This document shows positions 1 to 8,806 of a stretch of DNA of 64,000 nucleotides, one piece after another (positions within the stretch are counted from its first letter, which is position 1; the number at the start of each line of letters is the position of its first letter). Origin of the DNA: Isoetes taiwanensis (Eukaryota; Streptophyta; Lycopodiopsida; Isoetales; Isoetaceae); contig JAJEKV010000047.1 of the NCBI GenBank assembly GCA_021234155.1, positions 8,288,033 to 8,352,032 on the forward strand. Direction: 5' to 3'. The position numbers and the translations under genes are program-made. A model generated the notes under the pieces. That model saw only the letters and a list, made by a program, of their open reading frames with translations, was not told the DNA's origin and did no database searches.

Positions 1-261
1 GATGGATGGGCCACCCTTCGTGGTGGCATATTATTTTGCATTATGATTGTGTGCTAACGTATATGTATGCTTCCGCTGTATAGGATTTTCCATAGAGGAC
101 GTGGGACGAATGACACCTCCGTGTTCCTCGCCTGGATACTTGGCCATCCCCAAGTAGTCTGAGTATGACGGAGGGCCTTGCCATGGTGATTTAGTCGCCA
201 TGGGAGGGGAAGTCCCGTATCTATACGATGGGAGCATCGTATGGATTCTGGGAGCGTCACA
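1..261 (+). mobile_element. 3' part of an LTR (left LTR cut by window edge)
   Basis: The block ends in GGGAGCGTCACA and is followed one base later by a tRNA-Met-type primer-binding site, which marks it as the right end of a 5' LTR. A diverged relative with the same ending lies at about 48650-49430 (shared pieces include the GCTGT-TATAGGA stretch, GACACCT and the final GAGCGTCACA). The start of the LTR lies outside the window, so its length is unknown. No promoter element was assigned. Confidence 0.7.
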
Positions 262-262
262 G

Positions 263-272
263 TGGTATCAGA
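263..272 (+). promoter_or_regulatory. retrotransposon primer-binding site (initiator tRNA-Met type)
   Basis: TGGTATCAGA is the usual plant LTR-retrotransposon primer-binding sequence, complementary to the 3' end of initiator tRNA-Met. Its position one base after the LTR end CA is the expected one. It orients the element left to right. Confidence 0.75.
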
Positions 273-1730
273 AATATGATTTTGGTGGTCCCAAAATTGT
301 TGCACTGACCGTAGTCTAACTCGTTAGTTGACGGTAAATTCTCCTAGAATAGAACATCCCAACTCTGTAATTAGCATCTTAGTTGGCCTAGTTTAGGGAG
401 GAATGACCTAGTTGTGAAAGGACGTGTTCCATAGTGGAGTGGCTAAGGTCAAGATGTGGAGCCAGAAGTACGAGTTTTGTAACTGCCATAACTTTCTCCA
501 CATAGCTCGGATTGACGAGATTTTTGTTCCAGCGCATTGGGCACAGTCCAAATACCTTGGAGGGGTCATCACCCGGCGGGAAAAGGTCGAGGAACGGCCC
601 CAAAATCTAACTCGGGCACCACTTGCATTTCGGCGTCTTAGAATTTCAATAGAAACACATATAATGCCATCGGCGCTCGACCGTATAAAACACGTATTTC
701 TGCCGTATAATTTAAAAAAAAAAAGTTTTAAAAAAAAATTAATTAAAAGGTTAAGGGCTGTTTCTTTTTTTCGTTTCGTGTGCGCCTCCTCCCGCCTACC
801 TGATCGACTGCCATAGCCACCAGAACTTCAACTCTCAACCTTGACCTTGCTCGCACTTGCGCCATCTCCACACGCTAGCGCCTTACTTTCCCCCTCGATA
901 TCCGCCCGCGCCTACAGCCATGGCCCAAACTAAGAGTACTCTCAGCCCCTCCCGCCTCACCATACGCCATCATCTCAAAAATTTTTCGGGGACAACCCAA
1001 GTGCTATGGCCCCGCCGGTGGGTTCATTAGCGAACCCCCAGGGGGAATAATAACGGCTCGAACGACCTGCCATCCCGATCTGACGACCTGCCCCGTGGTT
1101 AATAATGGCCCCACGGGTTCGCTGAAGCGAACCCTGCAGGCGACAAAGGCATCGACATCACCGCGGTGGTAACCCGGTTTGGGTTAAGCAGGGCGAACCC
1201 GCAGATATTGCCACACATCTTGCCCTCGCGGCGCTCTCGCCACATCGGGGTGCGGGTTCGCTGGCGACTTTTGGGGTTCGCTTAGGCAAACCCGTTGGCT
1301 CTGGAGTTAATTTCGAGCCCGATCGGCTAATCAGCATGTTGGATTGAGCATATAATTAGTAGTTGACATGTTTCTGATTCAGGACATCATGTAGTCGCCC
1401 ATCTTTCTATGTGGTGACTTTGGATAAAATGACAGAAACTGCAGTCCTTATTAAATGGCTAAGATTGACCATGCTCATTTTCCATTTTTGAGGCAAAATT
1501 ATATTGGCGAATTCAAATGGCGGTAATATTTCTTTGTATGAATAATTTTTCTACTTTTTAAAGAGATACTTGTTAAACATGCCTCCAGGCTCTTTGTACA
1601 TCTCTCAAACTCATCAATCTAAGTACTTTGTACATCTCTCAAACTCTATCAATCCAACTAGTTCTCAACACTTCCTAATTATATAGTGACAGTTGGCATT
1701 TGCAACCTATAATACAATAGTAAAAAAGGG
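273..1730. other. retrotransposon leader or degraded interior, GC-rich, no gag/pol seen
   Basis: I see no gag, protease or polymerase motif after the primer-binding site. An open frame at 424-816 on the plus strand has no recognisable domain and is not called. From about 1000 to 1290 the sequence is GC-rich and carries several hairpins built on GGGTTCGC/GCGAACCC, the best at 1115-1134 (8-bp perfect stem, 4-base loop). After about 1330 it returns to ordinary AT-rich sequence. The right LTR was not found, so the element may be non-autonomous or truncated. Confidence 0.4.
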
Positions 1731-1830
1731 AAGGTGGTTGTTGTAATAATAGTTCCATTCTTAGTGGCACTTGCAATCTACATTACTATAGTAGAAAAGA
1801 AAGATGGTGGTTATAATAACTTCATTCTTA

Positions 1831-2664
1831 TGCCGCACTCACATGGAGGAACGGAATTGCAGCTGCGGCAACCATGCAGCTGCAACCAATCTGGCTTTAT
1901 TGCCCTTTGTATTCACATGATCATATTCCTAACTTGGCTCCAGCTGCACCCCTGACGAACAAGAGAAAAAATAGCAACAGCTAGAAGGAGATGCGCCAAA
2001 TTAGGAGCAGCCAGGAAAGGAACGATTGGTCCAAAATTTTGTACGGTTTTTAAATTGGGTCCAAATTTTTGAACAGAGAATCGGTTTCTGAACAGAATCG
2101 GGTCTGATTCTTTCTGAAATTGCCAATGTGATTGAATCGGGTCTGATTCTTTCTGAAATTTGCAATGTGATTGTCGGGTCTGATTCTTTCTGAATTTGCC
2201 AATGTGATTGTTTTCTCCTCTCTACAAAATCGAGCAGACCTTTGTGAATGGATTGTCTTGAACAATCGGAAGCTATTGATCCAGTGGACTGTGAAGAATA
2301 TGAGCAATGAATATGATCTCAAGGGGAATAGAATTCAGGTCAACCATGATGACAGATGGATCGAGCTATGGCAATCGGCAAAGATATGGGCGTTTGCAAG
2401 AGGTCTGGGCAATCGAAAAAGAGGACATAGGTCTGGATAAGGGAACGGAAATCCACAGCCGATAGTCTCTGAAACCCTGTTCATGTGAATATAACATGGA
2501 GCAGAAGCTGCTTTGCAGCCATGTATTGCAGCCAGGCGTTTCCAGCAACAGCCAGATCCGCGTACGCGTATCAGCGTGGCAGTGGTCAGACTTTGAAGCA
2601 GCGTTAAAGCTGCTTGCGCCAGGCTCCCGCAACTGCAAAAAATTTCATCCATGTGAACGTGCCA
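1831..2664. mobile_element. non-autonomous PIF/Harbinger-like MITE
   Basis: The block is flanked on both sides by TTA (1828-1830 and 2665-2667), the target duplication typical of PIF/Harbinger elements. Its ends are imperfect inverted repeats of about 40 bp: TGCCGCACTCACATGG on the left and, inverted from the right, TGGCACGTTCACATGG, followed on both sides by a similar stretch containing TTGCAG(C/T)TGCGG. There is no transposase inside. The interior includes a three-copy 39-bp tandem repeat. Assignment to the superfamily rests on the TTA and is an inference. Confidence 0.6.
2095..2210. repeat. 39-bp tandem repeat, three copies
   Basis: Copies start at 2095, 2134 and 2173. Each contains GGGTCTGATTCTTTCTGAA and ends in AATGTGATT. 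The third copy is shortened at its start. The repeat lies inside the MITE and creates open frames with repeated peptides on both strands, which I do not regard as genes. Confidence 0.85.
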
Positions 2665-2861
2665 TTAATAGAAAAAAAATACATTACTATAATAGAAAAG
2701 AAAGATGGTAGTTGTAATAACTTCATTCTTAGTAGAAAAAAATTATGTTGAGACACGATTTGGTATTATTGCTTCATCAACCTTTGAGGCTCAACAAGCA
2801 TGGATTTGTATATCAAACACCTTGGCATCTAATGGCATCTAAGGGACTACATTCATGCAAC

Positions 2862-3046
2862 CAATATAAGAAATTTTCGTTGTTAAGTTCAATATGAAGC
2901 CAACCAATTCAAGAAATTTATGTTGTAAAGTCCAATATGAAGCCAAGCCCCTATCTAGTGCAATATTAAGAAATATAATCAAATCACTGGCAATATTAAG
3001 GAATATAATCAATTTGATCACTTATTAATATTTATATACAAGTATT
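2862..3046 (-). repeat. dispersed short element, copy A
   Basis: This stretch is nearly the reverse complement of 6517-6672. It differs by two small insertions in this copy, one of them a repeat of the phrase AATATGAAGCCAA. The two copies point toward each other around the PEBP-like gene. The copy at 6517-6672 has a clear 30-bp flanking duplication, so I treat both as insertions of one small non-coding element rather than as ends of one large transposon. Confidence 0.65.
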
Positions 3047-3048
3047 TA

Positions 3049-3067
3049 GCGCTGGCGAAGCCAGCGC
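3049..3067. repeat. GC-rich hairpin, Helitron-end-like
   Basis: GCGCTGGC-GAA-GCCAGCGC forms a perfect 8-bp stem with a 3-base loop, immediately after TATACAAGTATTTA. The same layout occurs at 51669-51687 with a compensated base pair. A GC hairpin after AT-rich sequence resembles Helitron 3' ends, but I do not see a clear CTRR end in either copy. Confidence 0.4.
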
Positions 3068-5340
3068 CCTGTGTAGAGTCAAATTTGTGCACAATGAAGA
3101 ACTTTATTTTTTTTCATATATGATGTTTATGGTTTTATTCTTGTGGTTCCTTTGTTTTTCAAATCAAGCTAGAGATTGTTTTTAGGCATTAGATTGGGAG
3201 GTTGATTTATTTTGAATTCGGAATGGACCATTTGAGAAGCAAATCTGTTAAGAGACCATTGGTTGTATTGGGTTGGTTTGCTTCGTCAAAATACTAATTG
3301 GAAACTCATCACAACTATCATATAATCACATACATCCTATTTGTAAATTCATTCCAAATTAGTCTGGACATAGTTATGCCTTAAAGGGAATTATTCCCAT
3401 CTCACAATTCCAACATAAAAAATTTCATCATTGGACAATACGAATATGGTCATAGGTGTTTCCTTTTTGATGGAAAAACATGAAATTGCTTATCCTATAG
3501 CAAAGCAAATTTCGGCCAATAAGCTGTTCATTAAATATATACACTATACACAAGAAATAGCCCATCCTGGGGATAAATTAGGATAACACATTTGCTAGCC
3601 CTAAATGGTAGGTTGGGATTAGTCAGGTACCACAGTCAAAGTCACAACTGCAGATCATATGGATTATATCGAACCCAAGAACCCCCCAACATTTGATCCA
3701 TTCTATTCATTTCCATCAGCTGGTGCTGGTAATTTCGCCATTGGCCCACCCAATACATTAATATCCACTCCGTAACTCCAAAAACAGTTTAATGGAATCA
3801 TCTGACAGAAAATTGTTTGGACAGTTCTTAATAGTCAGTGCTTCATAATACCTTGATGCATTTGGCATTAATACAGCTTGCTCCTGTGCTTTGAAATGGG
3901 TAAAACACAATTTTCCTTGTATCTGCAGCAATCAATCAATCAATATAAGAGAAACGGTATAATTACCAACAAAGATAGATACGAAACCATAGCTATCAAG
4001 AAAGGCACCTGTTTGTCAAGTCTCCTCTTTGCATATAGAGTTTTAATCACTTCGGTCTTAGATTCCAACTCTTTTTGAAAGTGCAGTAGAACAATCTACT
4101 AAGCCCATAATTCCATCAGCAGGTGAAACAGGAACACAATTTTGCAATCTTTGCACAAGGCCACACAATTTCACAGTGGATATTCCTCACAAGGTATTGT
4201 ACTCACAAAAACTTGTCCTTGCCTCCTCCCATTCTTCATGTAGACAATCGTCTAAATGTGCGCAGTTCATCTACAATGGCAAAATCACATGTTCACATCT
4301 AGATAGGTATATAAAGAAACGAAAGGAAAGATGTGCAGCAAGGTGCACCAGGCACAGGCACAGGCATAAGTGCTGAGGTATATATATTTCAGGGAAAATA
4401 AGAATGGAGGTGATTGTGATACTTTAACGTGACCTTATGTTCAAGTTACGTTATGATAATAAAGTGGCAACGCAGTGTGTGAAATCTTCAAATCTACTAA
4501 CCTGGCCTGCTAAAAATCCTGACAAAAATTACTACACTTGTATCTAGTACAATTCATAGATGTGTACCATTATGCCGAATCTAGACTTGGATGGACACAA
4601 ACCTTAAGCCACTCAAATTATTTCTGCTAAAGATATAATGTGTTTGCAAACATCTCAACATACCGTCCTCAACACCCAAGGTTAGAAAAGCATTCGAAGT
4701 TAGAAGAGGGAAAATAAGCAAAAAGCATCAACTACATTATGAGTTTTGAATTTCTCAAATGACTACGCCTCCTGGAGCAGAAGATCTCAAAACTTACTTC
4801 GTCAAATGTCAAAATGGCGAAGCTGCCACATGTAAAAGCAGCTGGGAGATCAGTATTTAATGAGCTACTGTTTAGCTGGGTTGAATATTGCAGGAACTTG
4901 CACTTGCAGATTTACCTCCAATCTGATTAGGGTTAACTCCAAATTTCTCGGTCTTGTATTTTGAAGTTCTGAACTCCCCAGACCGAGCCTGTCTGCCCAC
5001 AGCTGGATATTGCAGATTATATAATACATGAGGAAACAGGGATTATTGAGCAAACAGATTACATAAGAGTATGAAAGCTTACCTCCAGGGAGCTTTTCAA
5101 CCTTCAATTTATTCACAACAAAAACCATTGCTCCGGTAATTTGCCTACGACTCGCAAGTCGACTTGTGGAAGTTGTTCTTCGTCGGCCAATCTTGGGAAG
5201 CTGTAAGGCTTTCTGGCAATTAGGTTAAAAAACTCGATAGGGTATGATGTGAACCTCTTTTGGTAAAAATGGCCAAAGGTAATGTAATCTCGTGTGAACC
5301 TCTCTTGGCTGCAGCCTAAAACGGCGGTCTTTTAACGGCC
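3068..5340. other. gene-free stretch
   Basis: AT-rich sequence with no supported gene on either strand. Short open frames such as 4176-4376 and 4865-5128 show no domain or splice logic. Just before the PEBP-like gene, the phrase ATGGCCAAAGGTAATG occurs at about 5269 and 5351, and GTGAACCTCT occurs at about 5250 and 5294, a small promoter-proximal duplication. Confidence 0.5.
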
Positions 5341-5370
5341 AAACGTAAACATGGCCAAAGGTAATGGCTT

Positions 5371-5377
5371 TATAAGG
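5371..5377 (+). promoter_or_regulatory. probable TATA box of the PEBP-like gene
   Basis: TATAAGG lies 91 bases before the ATG at 5462 that starts a good signal peptide. This places transcription start near 5400 and argues against the earlier in-frame ATG at 5351, which would fall upstream of it. A second AT-rich candidate (TATAATAATA) follows at 5379. Confidence 0.4.
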
Positions 5378-5461
5378 TATAATAATAAAAACCATTCAAC
5401 TCAACTCAATCATAAGTCGACAATAGTGTGTGCAGTAGTGTGTCTCGCAGATTGCTTAGCA

Positions 5462-6385
5462 ATGATGAAGCAGCTGCTTGTAGCATTATGCGTGGTAATG
5501 GTGATGATGATGTTTCAAGCAAGGGCACAACCGGTTACCATGACATTACGATTTCCAAATTGGCCCGACAATGTGGCAAATAATCAGTTTATTCATCTTC
5601 CTTACACTACTAACACTCCCATTATTACAATTGATTGGGGACAGAACCCTATCTCGCCTCCCCCATCAACTTCATCTTTGCCTTCCCCACCAATCCAAGC
5701 TCCTCCAACACCAACTCAAACTCCACCTCTCCCTCCACCACCACCACCACCACCACCACCACCACCACCACCACCACCACCACCACCACCACCACCACCA
5801 CCACCTCTTTCACCACCTCCACCTTCATCTTTTCCTACCACTCCTTCTCAAGATGTACACCCGCCAACTTCGTCTCCACCACCAATGTACCCACCTTCAT
5901 CTCATCCTATCTCCACTACCAATGGTACCGACAATTGCTCTTGCACCTGTTATCATAATATCCACTCCATCTTTAATCAATCTGCCACTCTTGCTCACAT
6001 GAATGCTATCTTCTTTGATACAAAGGCAGCTTCTGATACATTCTACTCGGTAGTTGCTGTTGACAGAGATGCCTCTCGATCAATTTACGACCGACGTAGG
6101 TTGATTTATGTGCATTATTGGATTGCCAATATTCCTGAAGGAGCTCATGATGTTACTGTTGGTCACGTTTATTATCCTTATGTGAGACCTCAACCCCATG
6201 ATAATGACATTCATACATATGAATTTTACTTGGTGAGGCAATCACGCCGCCTCAACATTCCTCCAAATAGTCTTTCAGCAGATCGATTTCTACAAAGAAT
6301 GGACTTATTACAACAACCACCTTTCCTTTTTACTATAGGTAATGTGGTTGCAAATGTTAACTTTCGATGTGCACTATATATTTAG
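5462..6385 (+). CDS. secreted PEBP-like protein with polyproline insertion
   Basis: The open frame of 307 codons has no intron. Residues 1-22 form a signal peptide (MMKQLLVALCVV..., likely cut after ARA), which is why I choose this start over the in-frame ATG at 5351. Residues about 24-60 resemble the first strands of a phosphatidylethanolamine-binding protein (PEBP) and end in ITIDWGQ. A proline-rich block of well over 100 residues follows, with about 25 consecutive prolines near 91-115 and then a short NCSCTC cysteine cluster. The PEBP fold resumes near residue 195 with VVAVDRDAS (the DPDxP region), HYWIANIPEG, YPYVRPQP and IHTYEFYLVRQ (the GxHR region), and ends at RCALYI. Several canonical PEBP residues are changed, so ligand binding is uncertain. 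The role is unknown; secretion and a cell-wall-like proline-rich loop are inferred. An extensin-like chimera is the alternative reading. Confidence 0.75.
   Translation: MMKQLLVALCVVMVMMMFQARAQPVTMTLRFPNWPDNVANNQFIHLPYTTNTPIITIDWGQNPISPPPSTSSLPSPPIQAPPTPTQTPPLPPPPPPPPPPPPPPPPPPPPPPPPPLSPPPPSSFPTTPSQDVHPPTSSPPPMYPPSSHPISTTNGTDNCSCTCYHNIHSIFNQSATLAHMNAIFFDTKAASDTFYSVVAVDRDASRSIYDRRRLIYVHYWIANIPEGAHDVTVGHVYYPYVRPQPHDNDIHTYEFYLVRQSRRLNIPPNSLSADRFLQRMDLLQQPPFLFTIGNVVANVNFRCALYI
5735..5804 (+). repeat. (CCA)n microsatellite coding polyproline
   Basis: An uninterrupted CCA run inside the PEBP-like gene encodes the longest proline tract. The repeat unit is three bases, so slippage changes proline number without shifting the frame. 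The histidine-rich and threonine-rich readings of the other two frames are shadows. Confidence 0.95.
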
Positions 6386-6486
6386 GAAGACAAGTATTGT
6401 GGTGAACTAATTGGATTGACGTTTGAGAGATGTACAAAGACCATAGAGGTAAAGGATAAAACTACATATTGATGGCTTAGCGGGCA

Positions 6487-6702
6487 TATGCCATTGTTTT
6501 GATGTGGAAGACTTATATATAAATATTAATAATAAGTGATCAAATTGATTATATTCCTTAATATTGCCAGTGATTTGATTATATTATTGCACTAGATAGG
6601 GGACTTTACAACGTAAATTTCTTGAATTGGTTGGCTTCATATTGAACTTAACAACGAAAATTTCTTATATTGTATGCCATTGTTTTGATGTGGAAGACTT
6701 AT
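6487..6702 (+). mobile_element. dispersed short element, copy B, with 30-bp target duplication
   Basis: A 156-bp insert (6517-6672) is flanked by an identical 30-bp direct repeat at 6487-6516 and 6673-6702 (starts TATGCCATTG, ends AGACTTAT). The insert matches the reverse complement of 2862-3046. It has no coding capacity and no poly-A. The flanking duplication is unusually long for a DNA transposon and nearer the range of retroposons, so the class is undecided. Confidence 0.7.
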
Positions 6703-7024
6703 CTTACTACATAACTACATATAAAATTACTGGCTTAACTTTCCGGTTCCAAATATCAACAAAAAAATTCCAAAATGTCCACTTTTGAAATCAGAAATTG
6801 ATTTTCGGCGCCCCTGCTCTGTCTGGTTTTAGGCACTGTTTTTTCTCAAAGGACTGGGCAAAGACCTTCTAGGAGGTAGCTTCTCGCCTTTGCGAGCCTT
6901 TTTTTTAAAGCTTTCCATCGGAGCTAATCTCTGGGGTTGCAGATCCGTCTAATTGCTCAGAAAATCGATTGGGGCAGATCTTATCTTGCGGAGTAAAGGA
7001 GCTCTGTATGTCTGGAACTTGAAT

Positions 7025-7411
7025 CTATTGAGAATCAGAACCATTTGCCGCTTCTAGACCTTCTGCCATAGCCATCTGCTCCTGCTTCTCGCCGGAATTG
7101 GTCCCATTCTGAGAAGGAGTGGTTGGGCTCTTTTGGGTTTTTACAGAATTTGTTGTTTTGCCTTGCTTCGGACTCAACGAGCTTTTCGATACCTTTTTCA
7201 GAAACCTTGATGCCGGAGAAGAGTCAGCATTGGCGTTAGAAAGCTCACCAGGGCTTTTAACTCCGTTGGCCATCTTATTTACAGCAGCTTTCTTCTGATC
7301 GAGGTGCCCATTTTTGCCCTTTGCATTCTCGTCCAATTTTTGCAATGTGGGCTTTGTTGAATCTGAATCCGGCTCGCCTTTTGCAGGCACATCCACATCA
7401 AGCCCCCCCAT
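7025..7411 (-). CDS. hypothetical small hydrophilic protein
   Basis: This is an uninterrupted frame of 128 codons with an ATG, rich in Lys, Ser, Asn, Gln and Gly, and probably disordered. It has SP/TP phosphosite-like patterns (KSPGELS, SLSPKQ, KSPTTP) and no membrane segment. No family is recognised. It could be a complete small gene or an exon of a longer one; I found no convincing splice site that extends it. Composition differs from the surrounding low-complexity repeats, which is the main reason to list it. Confidence is low because there is no homology evidence. Confidence 0.3.
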   Translation of the reverse strand: MGGLDVDVPAKGEPDSDSTKPTLQKLDENAKGKNGHLDQKKAAVNKMANGVKSPGELSNANADSSPASRFLKKVSKSSLSPKQGKTTNSVKTQKSPTTPSQNGTNSGEKQEQMAMAEGLEAANGSDSQ

Positions 7412-8026
7412 TTGCGACTTCTAACTCTGATCTGCCTTGAACAGAGACGAAGATGAATCAAACTACAAAATACTCGCAGGAGTCGAAAATTGCTACATTT
7501 AAAGCTAAACAGTCACCATAGCCAGAAACAAGACACCCACATTTTTTAGCACGAGACGGTGAGAAAATGGCCGGCATTAAGTCCCCATTTCTCATAAATG
7601 GAGCTAAGAAGCGTTACTAACCAGATCTGTTTGCTTGCCGGCCTCAAAAGTCAGAGAAAAGTATAAACAAAAGCAAGGGATTAAAACCCCAAACGAAAGA
7701 ATAAACTAAGGCTCGTGAATTCTGCCATAGCCATTTTTGCTGGGAAAAAAGATGAAGGCGCAATTGGGCACATGATTAAGCTCGAGTCCGGTGGGTACTA
7801 AACAAGTCAAGCACAGTAGCTCTATTTGACAAATCATCCGCTAAAATGATAGTGTGGGCCTCTGCGAAAACGTGCTTTTGGGTCAAAATTTAGGTTAAAA
7901 TTTGAGTGCAAGGCTCTGCTTAGAAGAGACAGATTCTTGGATAGCATTGTTTAATCCACCGAAAAGAAGGGACCCATTTGCTCTGCAGCTGCACTTTTCT
8001 TCTCTGAACGTACGTAACAGATATAT

Positions 8027-8217
8027 GGGCCGTTCACATGATAGAGAAATTTTCCCGCGCTGAAACATCGCTGGCCCTTAAATCAGCTGCTGATCCTTTT
8101 TCATTCAGCATCGCGCCGTCGGCGCGCGAGCTGAGCCGAATATTTGAGCTGAGCTGAGACCGCGCTTATTCAGCTGGACGAATTCAGCAGGCCAAAAAAC
8201 TTATTCACATGAGGCTC
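8027..8217. mobile_element. MITE-like inverted repeat element
   Basis: The ends are imperfect inverted repeats of about 35 bp: GGGCCGTTCACATG, an AAATTT run and CGCTGA on the left, and the inverted match with CATGTGAATAAG and TGCTGA on the right. There is no open frame. The middle holds a GC palindrome (CGCGCCGTCGGCGCGCG). No target duplication is evident. The GTTCACATG core is shared with the MITE at 1831-2664. Confidence 0.45.
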
Positions 8218-8720
8218 AAAAACAAGTCAGAATCTTGCTTGATGAACGAAAAGAAAAGTGAAGGAAGGACTGGCAACCAGGAGACACGAATCCGAAGCAC
8301 TATTTTTTATCTGAACTAGGCCCTTGACTTTTAACCATTGTTTTGCTTGAATCGAAGCATTGCCCTGATCTTGCCGTATAAAGAATCTGATCTTGCCATA
8401 TAACAAACCTGATCTTCCCATTTTTACCTTTTCAATCGAATTTGCTTGCGTTCTGCCCAAAAGTGGTATGGAATTGCAAAAAAAGCAAAGGTATGGTTCA
8501 GGCAAATGCAGCAGAAGATGAAAATCTAGCAAGAAGATGAAAATCTTGATGAAAGCTTCGAGGGCTGAAATAGCTGGAATGAAATTTCGATAGAAAATTT
8601 TGAGGCAAGGTCACGGTTCCGATGAATTTACGGGACATAGCTGATTCCGAATATTTTGTGGCTGAAAGGCAGTGCGACATCATCATTCTAAAAGCAACTG
8701 CGGGGAAATTGTTCTCAGCA

Positions 8721-8806
8721 GCATGTGAACGGCTGCGGGGATCTGCAGATCAGCACGGGGCAGCAGTGCTTCAGCCCCCGCAGAAAAGCTTACCCATGTG
8801 ATCGCT
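8721..8806. repeat. short foldback related to the GTTCACATG MITE ends
   Basis: CATGTGAACGGCTGCGGGG near the left and CCCCCGCAG with CCATGTGATCGCTGC near the right can pair imperfectly. The motif repeats the end core of the neighbouring MITE-like elements. It may be an internally deleted copy. No gene is seen in the rest of 8218-9787. Confidence 0.35.

Larger units (their letters stand above)
1733..2745. repeat. short tandem repeat split by a MITE
   Basis: A unit of about 60-70 bp containing AGAAAGATGGTGGTTATAAT and CTTCATTCTTA occurs around 1733, 1780-1830 and 2680-2732. The last two copies are separated by an 834-bp insertion. Removing the insertion restores a continuous tandem array, which supports the insertion being later than the repeat. 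Confidence 0.6.

Noticed and set aside
424-816. Possible gag protein after the primer-binding site
   Set aside because: No capsid or zinc-knuckle motif, and the end is a low-complexity lysine-rich tract.
5351-5461. Upstream in-frame ATG of the PEBP-like gene
   Set aside because: It would place 37 non-signal residues before an excellent signal peptide and lies upstream of the likely TATA box.
5571-6002. Polyhistidine and polythreonine frames overlapping the PEBP-like gene
   Set aside because: Shadow frames of the CCA repeat; the polyproline frame alone has a signal peptide and a domain.
2862-6672. One large transposon with 180-bp terminal inverted repeats carrying the PEBP-like gene
   Set aside because: The right arm alone is flanked by a 30-bp direct duplication, so each arm is better explained as a separate small insertion; no shared target duplication flanks the pair.
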